DNA from: Acetobacteraceae bacterium
Lineage (GTDB): Bacteria > Pseudomonadota > Alphaproteobacteria > Acetobacterales > Acetobacteraceae
Reading direction: 5' to 3'
Assembly (NCBI GenBank): GCA_027340195.1
Contig: DAHWNE010000017.1
Span: 1-7,731, forward strand
Length of the DNA: 7,731 bases
In this document: piece by piece, positions 1 to 5,898 of the stretch
Layout of the letters: every line of letters starts with the position of its first letter
Position numbering within the stretch: position 1 is the stretch's first letter
The notes under the pieces: model-generated
What the model was told of the DNA's origin: nothing
Seen by the model: only the letters and a program-made list of their open reading frames with translations
Databases searched by the model: none
Made by a program: the position numbers and the translations under genes

Positions 1-1371
1 CTCCCGCCGGATACGGCGCGCGCCCGCGCGCTGCGGGCGGTAAGGCGCGGCTTCATGGCCAAGGCCGAACCGCAATTCCGCCACATCGTCGGGCTGGTCG
101 CCGCGCATGACTTGGCCGCCTTGCCGGAACCGAAGCTGCACCGCTTCTCGGTGCGCTGGCTGGCCACCTTGCAGGCCCCGCGCGACGCGGTGTTGGCGGC
201 GGCCGAACGCGGCGCGCATGCGCGCCACGCCGCCGCGTTGACCCGGCTGTCGCTCTCGCTGCTGGGGCTGGTCCTGGCGCTGGGGCTGGCGGTGGGCGCG
301 GGGATGCTGTTGTGGCGGCGGGTGGTGGTCTCGCTGGGCCGGCTGACCGGCACCATCGAGGCGCTGGCGCGCGGCGCGCTCGACACGGAGGTCCCCGAAC
401 GCGCGCGCGGCGACGAGATCGGCGCCATGGCGGCGGCGATGGAAACCCTGCGCGCCGGCGCGCTGGAGGCGCGCCATGTGGCGGAGCAGGCGGCGGCCAC
501 CCAGGCGGCGAAGCTCGCCGAGGCCGAACGGATCGCCGCCCTGCTGGGCAATTTCGAGCGTGGCGCGGCCGAGGCCACCGCGGGCGTCGCCGAGGCCACC
601 GCCACCCTCAACCACACCGCCGGCACGCTCGGCGAACTCGCCGCCGGGGCCGAGGGCGAGGCCGGCCGCATCGCCGACAGCGCCGCCGGCGCTTCGGCCG
701 GGGTGGATCAGCTGGCCGCCGCCACCGAGGAACTCTCCGCCTCCATCCGCGAGATCGCCTCGCGCATGGCCGACGCCGCGGCGGCGGTGGAGCGCGCCTC
801 GCAGGACGCCAACGGCTCGGCCCAGCGCGTCTCGGTGCTGGCCGAGACCGCCGCCGGCATCGGCGAGGTGGTGCGGCTGATCGAGGACATCGCCGGCCAG
901 ACCAACCTGCTGGCCTTGAACGCGACCATCGAGGCGGCGCGCGCGGGCGATGCCGGCAAGGGCTTCGCGGTGGTCGCCGGGGAGGTGAAGGGGCTGGCCA
1001 ACCAGACCGCCCAGGCCACCGGCAAGATCGCCGCGCAGATTTCCACCATCCAGTCGCAGACCTCGGAATCGGTCGCCGCCATCGCCAAGGTGGCGGAGAC
1101 GATCGGGGCGCTGACCATGATCGCCACCACCGTCGCCAGCGCGGTGGAACAGCAGCGCGCCGCCACCGACGAGATCGCGCGCAGCGTGCAGCTGGCCGCG
1201 CAGGGCACCGGCACCGTCTCCTCCGGGATCACCGGTCTGCGCGAGCGCACCGGCCAGACCGCCGGCGCGGCGGAGAAAATCCGCGGCGTGGCCGGGGACC
1301 TGGACGGGCGGCTGCGGGTATTGCAAGGCAGCGTGAGCACGCTGCTGACCGGGATCCGTCAGGCCGCCTGA
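1..1371 (+). CDS. Methyl-accepting chemotaxis protein (chemoreceptor), 5'-truncated by the window edge
   Basis: Membrane chemoreceptor that would signal to CheA/CheW at the inner membrane. The frame is open from base 1, and the first ATG (base 55) has no Shine-Dalgarno sequence and falls inside the receptor, so the true start and most of the N-terminal sensing region lie upstream. Counting from that ATG: end of a periplasmic helical region (1-62), one transmembrane segment (about 64-86, followed by WRR), a HAMP linker (about 87-140, with the conserved D-E-I-G at 120-123), then a long coiled coil. The signalling hairpin tip at about 279-318 is near-canonical ([18 protein letters not shown], then [14 protein letters not shown]). 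E-E-L-S-A-S-I at 225-231 is typical of alphaproteobacterial receptors. No C-terminal NWETF-like CheR/CheB tether is present. No che genes are adjacent, so it is an orphan receptor here; its ligand cannot be read from this fragment. Family assignment is very secure. Confidence 0.95.
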   Translation, partial: LPPDTARARALRAVRRGFMAKAEPQFRHIVGLVAAHDLAALPEPKLHRFSVRWLATLQAPRDAVLAAAERGAHARHAAALTRLSLSLLGLVLALGLAVGAGMLLWRRVVVSLGRLTGTIEALARGALDTEVPERARGDEIGAMAAAMETLRAGALEARHVAEQAAATQAAKLAEAERIAALLGNFERGAAEATAGVAEATATLNHTAGTLGELAAGAEGEAGRIADSAAGASAGVDQLAAATEELSASIREIASRMADAAAAVERASQDANGSAQRVSVLAETAAGIGEVVRLIEDIAGQTNLLALNATIEAARAGDAGKGFAVVAGEVKGLANQTAQATGKIAAQISTIQSQTSESVAAIAKVAETIGALTMIATTVASAVEQQRAATDEIARSVQLAAQGTGTVSSGITGLRERTGQTAGAAEKIRGVAGDLDGRLRVLQGSVSTLLTGIRQAA

Positions 1372-2141
1372 ACCGGGACCAACGGCGCCAGCGCCGCCGC
1401 CTTGCCATGGGCGGCGGTCAGCACCGAGCCGGGCGGCACCGCGCGCCATTCCTCCCGCCGCTCGTCGATCGGCTCGGAGACCACGATCACCCGCGTCTCG
1501 TCCTGGTGGTAATAAAGCGTGGGGGGGGCGTTGTCGGAGGCCCAGCGGAACGCCCAGATCGTCTCCCCATCGGTCAGCGCGGCGGTGAAGCGCAGCGCGG
1601 CGCCGATGCCGGCGGCCTCCATCTCGGCCCGCACCAACCCCAGCGTCTCGGCGATCGCGCGCGGCGGGTCCTCGGCCAGCCCGCGCGCCTGGGCGGCCAG
1701 GAACAGCGCCTCGGTATCGGTGGTGCCGACCCGCGCCGCGTAGAGCGCATCCGGGATCAGCGCCTCGATCCGCCGCCGGATGGCCGCGAACCCGCCGATC
1801 TGCCCGTTATGCATGAACAGCAGCTTCCCCGCCGCGAACGGGTGGCAGTTGGCGCGCATCGTCGCGGTGCCGGTGGCCGCGCGCACATGGGCGAAGAACA
1901 GATGCGAGCGCACCTGCCCGCAGATCGACAGCAGATTCTCGTCCGACCACGCCGGATGCACCTCCCGGTACAGCCCCGGGCGCGGCCGCTCGCCGTACCA
2001 GCCGATGCCGAACCCGTCGCCGTTGGTCTCGGTGCGGCTCTCCACCGCGTGGCGCGACTGCTGGATCAGCGAATGCGACGGCGAGGCGACCACCTCCTCC
2101 AGATAGATCGGGGCGCCGTGATAGGCGAGGAAACGGCACAT
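1359..2141 (-). CDS. Class II glutamine amidotransferase (YafJ/EgtC-like, Ntn-hydrolase)
   Basis: Protein of 260 residues starting M-C-R-F-L-A-Y, so Cys2 becomes the N-terminal nucleophile after Met removal, as in class II glutamine amidotransferases. Other expected active-site residues are visible: Arg87 in H-V-R-A-A-T, His100 in C-H-P-F, Asn112-Gly113 in M-H-N-G-Q (oxyanion hole), and Asp142 in [15 protein letters not shown] (40-49) is the family signature. The domain alone fills the protein; no synthase domain is fused, as in YafJ and EgtC. EgtC hydrolyses a gamma-glutamyl amide in ergothioneine synthesis, but no egt genes are adjacent, so the substrate is unknown. The start is supported by GGAG nine bases upstream. 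The gene is divergent from the methyltransferase, and its 3' end overlaps the chemoreceptor gene by 13 bp. A run of eight C (coding strand) lies at codons 205-208. Confidence 0.93.
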   Translation of the reverse strand: MCRFLAYHGAPIYLEEVVASPSHSLIQQSRHAVESRTETNGDGFGIGWYGERPRPGLYREVHPAWSDENLLSICGQVRSHLFFAHVRAATGTATMRANCHPFAAGKLLFMHNGQIGGFAAIRRRIEALIPDALYAARVGTTDTEALFLAAQARGLAEDPPRAIAETLGLVRAEMEAAGIGAALRFTAALTDGETIWAFRWASDNAPPTLYYHQDETRVIVVSEPIDERREEWRAVPPGSVLTAAHGKAAALAPLVPVQAA

Positions 2142-2172
2142 GCGGGATCGCTCCGTCGGAACCGGACGAAAT

Positions 2173-2200
2173 CATTTACCGCCGGGATCGTCCGGGTCAA
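2173..2200 (-). promoter_or_regulatory. Candidate sigma70-like promoter for the glutamine amidotransferase
   Basis: On the minus strand TTGACC (2200-2195; 5 of 6 to the -35 consensus) is followed by a 16-base spacer and TAAATG (2178-2173; a weak 3 of 6 match to the -10). It lies about 30 bases upstream of the amidotransferase start, leaving a short leader that contains the GGAG ribosome site. The position is right and the -35 strong, but the -10 is poor, so this is only a candidate. Confidence 0.35.
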
Positions 2201-2223
2201 GCGAAATCGGCCGCATTGACGAA

Positions 2224-2970
2224 ATGACCGCGATGGCGGACACGCCCGGCGGCACTCTCCGGGGACGGCGGATGGCAATCCTGCGACGCGGCTGGCGCGG
2301 CGGCCTGCTCGGCAATCTCTATCGCAAGTGGCTGCACAAGTTCTACGTCAACGACCTGTGGCTGGACGTCCGGCTGGCCGCCAAGCGCGAGGCGGTGGAC
2401 TACGTCATGGCCCACATGACCGAAGCCACGGTGCGCCGCGACCGCTACGACCTGCTGGGCTTCGCCCTCGCCGCCGCGCCCACCGAGGGGCTGGTGCTCG
2501 AATTCGGCGTCGCCAAGGGCGCCTCGCTCCGCCACCTCGCCGGCCTCACCGCCCGCCAGGTGCACGGCTTCGACAGTTTCCAGGGCCTGCCCGAGGCCTG
2601 GGGCGGCACCGGAGAGGCGGCGGGCGCGTTCTCCACCGCCGGCCGCCTGCCGAGGCTGCCCCCCAACGCCCGCCTGCATGTCGGCTGGTTCGACGCCACC
2701 CTGCCCGACTTCCTCGCCGCCCATCCCGGCCCGGTCGCGCTGCTGCATATCGACTGCGACATCTACGCCTCCACCGTCACCGTGCTCACCGCGCTCGCCG
2801 ATCGGATCGGCCCCGGCACGGTCATCGTGTTCGACGAGTATTTCAACTACCCCGGCTGGCGCGGTCACGAATGGAAGGCGTTCCAGGAATTCATCGCCGC
2901 GAGCGGCCACGCCTACAGCTACCTCGGCTACTCCGCCGAGCGCGGGCATGTCGCGGTGCGGATCGGCTGA
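2224..2970 (+). CDS. Class I SAM-dependent methyltransferase, TylF/MycF-like
   Basis: Predicted soluble Rossmann-fold methyltransferase of 248 residues. The SAM-binding motif is L-E-F-G-V-A-K-G-A-S (92-101), followed by H-G-F-D-S-F-Q-G-L-P-E (114-124), H-I-D-C-D-I-Y-A-S-T (175-184) and V-F-D-E-Y (202-206) with N-Y-P-G-W (208-212). The combination of G-F-D-S-F-x-G-L-P, D-x-D and D-E-Y is characteristic of the TylF/MycF family, where the acidic residues bind Mg2+ and a sugar hydroxyl is methylated. Here the acceptor is unknown; a glycan, polysaccharide or small metabolite is possible. The start is uncertain: ATG 2140 is in frame but would overlap the divergent start codon and add 28 non-conserved residues, ATG 2233 is also possible, and ATG 2272 has the best ribosome-site candidate (GGGGA). 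All retain the catalytic domain. It converges with the cinA-like gene, with one base between the two stops. Confidence 0.88.
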   Translation: MTAMADTPGGTLRGRRMAILRRGWRGGLLGNLYRKWLHKFYVNDLWLDVRLAAKREAVDYVMAHMTEATVRRDRYDLLGFALAAAPTEGLVLEFGVAKGASLRHLAGLTARQVHGFDSFQGLPEAWGGTGEAAGAFSTAGRLPRLPPNARLHVGWFDATLPDFLAAHPGPVALLHIDCDIYASTVTVLTALADRIGPGTVIVFDEYFNYPGWRGHEWKAFQEFIAASGHAYSYLGYSAERGHVAVRIG

Positions 2971-2971
2971 T

Positions 2972-4243
2972 TCACGTCTTCTCGAAATCGATCCGTTCGT
3001 TCACCGGCAGACCGGTGAGGAACCGGCGCAGGCAATCCAGCCCCAGCTCCACCGCCCCCAGCCGCACCCATTCCCGCCCGCCCAGGATGCGCGACCGCCG
3101 CGTCTCCAGCCGCCCGGCGGTGGCGATCGCCAGATAGATGCTGCCGCCGAAATCGATCGCGTCCGGCCCCTCGTCCAGCGCGATCAGCACCGCCATCGCA
3201 TGGCTCGCCCCCGAGCCGGCGCGGATCGCCCGCGCCGCCGCCGCCGCCGCGTCCTCGGAAAACGGCCCCAGCGCCGGCGCGTCCTCGAGCCCCACCGCGG
3301 CGGCCAGATCGGCCGGATCGCGCGCCACCACGGCGCGGCGGAACACCGCCTCCGCCCCCGGCAGCGGACCCAGCCGGGCCGCGATCTGCCCGGCGGTGAA
3401 GGTCTCCACCAGCGACAACGTCCCGCCGGCGGCAGAGAGCGCCGCCAGCACCTCGCCCTCCAGCGTGCGGTCATCCTCGGCCAGGATGAAATTGCCCAGC
3501 CGGCGGCGGATCTCGGCCTCGATCGGGGCCAGCCTGGCGGCCACCTCCTCGGGGCTCGCGCCGCGCACCGTCAGCTTGGTCTCGAGCTGCGGGTAATGCG
3601 CGCGGAACCCCAGCTTCACCGACCCGTCCGGCGCCAGCGCCTCGATCCCCTCCAGCAGCGCGTCGGCATGGGATTCGCCGATGCCGTAGGAGTGGAACCG
3701 CTTCAGCCGGATCGTCGTCGGCCCGCCGGCGCGCGCCAGCAGCCGGGGGATCACCTGCTCCTCCAGCATCCGCCGCAGCTCGCGCGGCACGCCGGGGGTG
3801 AAGAAGAACCGCGCCTGGCCGATATCCAGCGCGAAGCCGCAGGCGGTGCCGATCGGGTTGTCCAGCACCTCCGCCCCTTCCGGCAGCATCGCCTGCTTGC
3901 GGTTGTTGGGCGGCATGGTGCGGGCGCGGCGGGTGAAGAACGCCTCCATCCGCGCCAGCCACTCCTCGTTCAGCACCAGCCCCACCCCGGCGGCGGCGGC
4001 GGCGACCTCCTGCGACAGGTCATCGACGGTGGGGCCGAGCCCGCCGTTCACGATCACCGCGTCGGCCCGCCCCGCCGCCAGCCGGAACGCTTCGAGCAGC
4101 CGCGCCCGATCGTCGCCCACCGTGGTGCCCCAGACCACCGTCAGCCCCACGTCTTCCAGCTTCTGGCTGATGTAGCTGAAATTGGTGTTGGTGATCTTGC
4201 CGGTCAGCACCTCGTCGCCGGTGCAGAGGATCTCGATGCGCAT
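2972..4243 (-). CDS. cinA: CinA-family protein: molybdopterin-binding-like domain plus degenerate NMN-deamidase domain
   Basis: Protein of 423 residues with the full CinA layout. The N-terminal COG1058/MoCF-like domain is well kept: G-D-E-V-L-T-G (9-15), N-G-G-L-G-P-T-V-D-D (66-75), M-P-P-N-N-R-K-Q-A (110-118), N-P-I-G-T-A (129-134), F-T-P-G-V-P-R-E-L (149-157), and the Y-G-I-G-E-S linker (186-191). In the family this part carries ADP-ribose/NAD(P)-related hydrolase activity, and the C-terminal part (PncC) deamidates nicotinamide mononucleotide in NAD salvage. Here the C-terminal domain (about 262-410) has V-E-T-F-T-A-G-Q (279-286) where active members have an E-S-C-T-G-G-like motif, and A-V-V-A-R-D-P-A-D-L (304-313) replaces the usual V-V-A-Y-x-N-E-x-K, so the deamidase is probably inactive. 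The start is fixed by AAGGA seven bases upstream. Third gene of the SDR-SDR-cinA run, 11 bp after the preceding stop codon. Confidence 0.92.
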   Translation of the reverse strand: MRIEILCTGDEVLTGKITNTNFSYISQKLEDVGLTVVWGTTVGDDRARLLEAFRLAAGRADAVIVNGGLGPTVDDLSQEVAAAAAGVGLVLNEEWLARMEAFFTRRARTMPPNNRKQAMLPEGAEVLDNPIGTACGFALDIGQARFFFTPGVPRELRRMLEEQVIPRLLARAGGPTTIRLKRFHSYGIGESHADALLEGIEALAPDGSVKLGFRAHYPQLETKLTVRGASPEEVAARLAPIEAEIRRRLGNFILAEDDRTLEGEVLAALSAAGGTLSLVETFTAGQIAARLGPLPGAEAVFRRAVVARDPADLAAAVGLEDAPALGPFSEDAAAAAARAIRAGSGASHAMAVLIALDEGPDAIDFGGSIYLAIATAGRLETRRSRILGGREWVRLGAVELGLDCLRRFLTGLPVNERIDFEKT

Positions 4244-4254
4244 CGGCGGGTCCT

Positions 4255-4995
4255 TCAATAGGCCAGGAACCCGCCGTCCACCGGCAGGGTCACCCCGGTC
4301 ACGTAGCGGGCGAGGTCCGAGGCGAGGAAGATCGCCGCCCCCGCGATATCCGCCGGCTCCCCCAGCCGTCCCAGCGGGATCCGCCCGGCGAAGCTCTTCA
4401 TGTAGTCGGGATTCTCGCGCGCCTTGGCATTCAGGGGCGTGGCGATCATTCCCGGCCCGATCGCGTTCACCCGCACCCCGAGCGGCGACAGCTCGATCGC
4501 CAGTGCCTTGGTCAGCATCCGCACCCCGCCCTTGGAGGCGGTGTAGGCGGCCGAATTGGGCAGCGCCACGAAGGATTGGATCGAGCCGATATTGATCACC
4601 ACCCCGCGCGCGGCGATCAGTTGCTCCCGAAACGCGGTGGTGACGATATATGGCCCGTCCAGGTTCACCGCCAGCGTCGCGTCCCACTCCGCCCGCGCCT
4701 CCGGCCGGTCCATGGTGCCGCGGCGGATGATGCCGGCATTGTTGACCAGGATGCCCACCGGCCCGTCGGCGATGGAGGCGGCGAGCGTATCCACCGCCGC
4801 CCGATCGGTGACATCGAGCCGCACCGGGCGCGCGGCGGCGCCGAGCTCGGCCGCGACCCTCGCCGCCGCCGCCTCGTTCACATCCGCCACGATCACCCGC
4901 GCGCCCTCGGCCACGAAGCCGCGCGCGATCCCCTCGCCGATCCCGGAGCCGGCGCCGGTCACCAGCGCCAGCCGTCCCGCCAGGAGTCCCGCCAT
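4255..4995 (-). CDS. SDR-family NAD(P)-dependent oxidoreductase (KduD-like)
   Basis: Classical short-chain dehydrogenase of 246 residues, the usual length. Cofactor loop T-G-A-G-S-G-I-G (13-20); Asp38 at the end of the second strand favours NAD over NADP; N-N-A-G at 85-88; catalytic Asn111, Ser138, Tyr151 and Lys155 (Y-T-A-S-K) are all present; the C-terminus is P-V-D-G-G-F-L-A-Y. The G-I-I-R-R after NNAG and the G-G-(F/W)-L-A ending resemble 2-deoxy-D-gluconate 3-dehydrogenase/gluconate 5-dehydrogenase (KduD-type) enzymes, so a sugar-acid substrate is a reasonable guess, not a firm call. It starts two bases after the stop of the upstream SDR (TGA-gc-ATG) with no obvious Shine-Dalgarno sequence, which suggests translational coupling. 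Its stop codon immediately precedes the ribosome site of the cinA-like gene. Confidence 0.93.
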   Translation of the reverse strand: MAGLLAGRLALVTGAGSGIGEGIARGFVAEGARVIVADVNEAAAARVAAELGAAARPVRLDVTDRAAVDTLAASIADGPVGILVNNAGIIRRGTMDRPEARAEWDATLAVNLDGPYIVTTAFREQLIAARGVVINIGSIQSFVALPNSAAYTASKGGVRMLTKALAIELSPLGVRVNAIGPGMIATPLNAKARENPDYMKSFAGRIPLGRLGEPADIAGAAIFLASDLARYVTGVTLPVDGGFLAY

Positions 4996-4997
4996 GC

Positions 4998-5798
4998 TCA
5001 GCGCGCCATCGCCGCGGTGGCCGCGCCCGGTGTCGCGGTGCGCCCGCCATCGACCACGTAATGCGCCCCGGTGACGTTGCCGGCCAGGTCCGAGCAGAGG
5101 AACAGCACCACGTTCGCCACCTCCTCGGCGGTGCCGTAGCGGCCGATCGGCAGCGAGTCCTGGTAGCGCCGGCTGGCCGCCGCGGGGTCGTTCGGGGAGA
5201 CCATGGATTCCAGCGAATGGATCATGCGGGTATCGATCGGTCCGGGGCAGACCGCGTTGACCCGCACCCCGGCGCGCGCCACTTCCCCGCCCGCGACCTT
5301 GGTCAGCCCCAGCACCGCGTGCTTGGAGGCGACATAGGCCGGCATCCCCGGCGTGCCCACCAGGCCGGCGACCGAGGCGGTATTGACCACCGCGCCCCGC
5401 TTCTGCGCCAGCATCACCGGCAGTACGTGGCGCAGCCCCAGGAACACGCCCTTCACGTTCACGCCCATCACGGCGTCGAACATCGCCTCGTCATAGGCGG
5501 CGGTGGGGGCCACGCTGCCCTCGATCCCGGCGTTGTTGTGGAAGCAGTCGATGGCGCCGAACGTGTCGAGCGCGGCCTTCACATAGGCGGCGACGTCGGC
5601 CGATTTGGTGACGTCGGCGGCGACGAAGATCGCCTCCGCGCCGCCCTGGCGGGCGATGCCGGCGGTGGCCTCCCCGGCGGCGGTGTCACGGTCCACCACC
5701 ACCAGCTTCGCGCCGCGCTGCGCGAACCCCAGCGCGCTGGCCCGGCCGATGCCGTTGCCCGCGCCGGTGACCAGGGCGACCTTGCCGGTGAAATCCAT
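4998..5798 (-). CDS. SDR-family NAD(P)-dependent oxidoreductase, first gene of the SDR-SDR-cinA run
   Basis: Classical short-chain dehydrogenase of 266 residues. T-G-A-G-N-G-I-G (11-18) binds the cofactor; Asp36 after V-V-V suggests NAD; H-N-N-A-G (87-91); catalytic Asn114, Ser142, Tyr155 and Lys159 (Y-V-A-S-K) are present; C-P-G-P-I-D-T (184-190) and V-V-D-G-G (248-252) are typical of the family. A short Ala/Thr-rich tail follows. The frame stays open to an ATG at 5948, but the start at 5798 has GGGAGG five bases upstream and begins directly at the conserved first strand, so the 50 extra residues are rejected. Substrate unknown; comparable enzymes act on secondary alcohols, sugars or 3-oxoacyl compounds. 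It is clearly diverged from the neighbouring SDR, so the pair is not a recent duplication. Confidence 0.93.
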   Translation of the reverse strand: MDFTGKVALVTGAGNGIGRASALGFAQRGAKLVVVDRDTAAGEATAGIARQGGAEAIFVAADVTKSADVAAYVKAALDTFGAIDCFHNNAGIEGSVAPTAAYDEAMFDAVMGVNVKGVFLGLRHVLPVMLAQKRGAVVNTASVAGLVGTPGMPAYVASKHAVLGLTKVAGGEVARAGVRVNAVCPGPIDTRMIHSLESMVSPNDPAAASRRYQDSLPIGRYGTAEEVANVVLFLCSDLAGNVTGAHYVVDGGRTATPGAATAAMAR

Positions 5799-5898
5799 CC
5801 GTCCCTCCCGTTGCTGAACTGGCCGGCACAGCACGCCCGGTTCGGCGGCGTTTGGCAAGGGGCGGCGGGGGCTTGGTTGCGGGGCTTCTGGCCTTGCG
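5799..5898. other. Intergenic stretch between the HEPN gene and the SDR operon
   Basis: One hundred bases, GC-rich and host-like in composition. It holds the GGGAGG ribosome site of the first SDR near 5804-5809. I see no convincing -35/-10 pair and no intrinsic terminator (GC hairpin followed by T run) for the HEPN gene. Transcription of the SDR operon may therefore start from a promoter not recognisable by eye, or read through from upstream. Confidence 0.5.

Noticed and set aside
312..2219. A 635-codon open frame on the + strand across the chemoreceptor and antisense to the amidotransferase
   Set aside because: It is extremely Arg/Gly/His-rich with no domain; a GC-rich shadow of two genes with strong family motifs.
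2215..2220. TTGACG as a -35 box for the methyltransferase
   Set aside because: No matching -10 follows at 16-18 bp, and transcription would start inside the likely coding region.
3233..3253. Run of GCC/CGC trinucleotides in the cinA-like gene
   Set aside because: It encodes an alanine-rich helix in a GC-rich genome; ordinary low complexity, not a designed repeat.
2678..4261. A 527-codon + strand open frame antisense to the cinA-like gene
   Set aside because: Pro/Arg/Gln-rich translation without motifs; cinA on the other strand has clear conserved motifs and a ribosome site.
4244..5050. Extension of the cinA-like frame upstream to 5050
   Set aside because: The added part is an out-of-frame Arg/Gly-rich shadow of the SDR; the real start at 4243 has AAGGA and the conserved M-R-I-E-I-L beginning.
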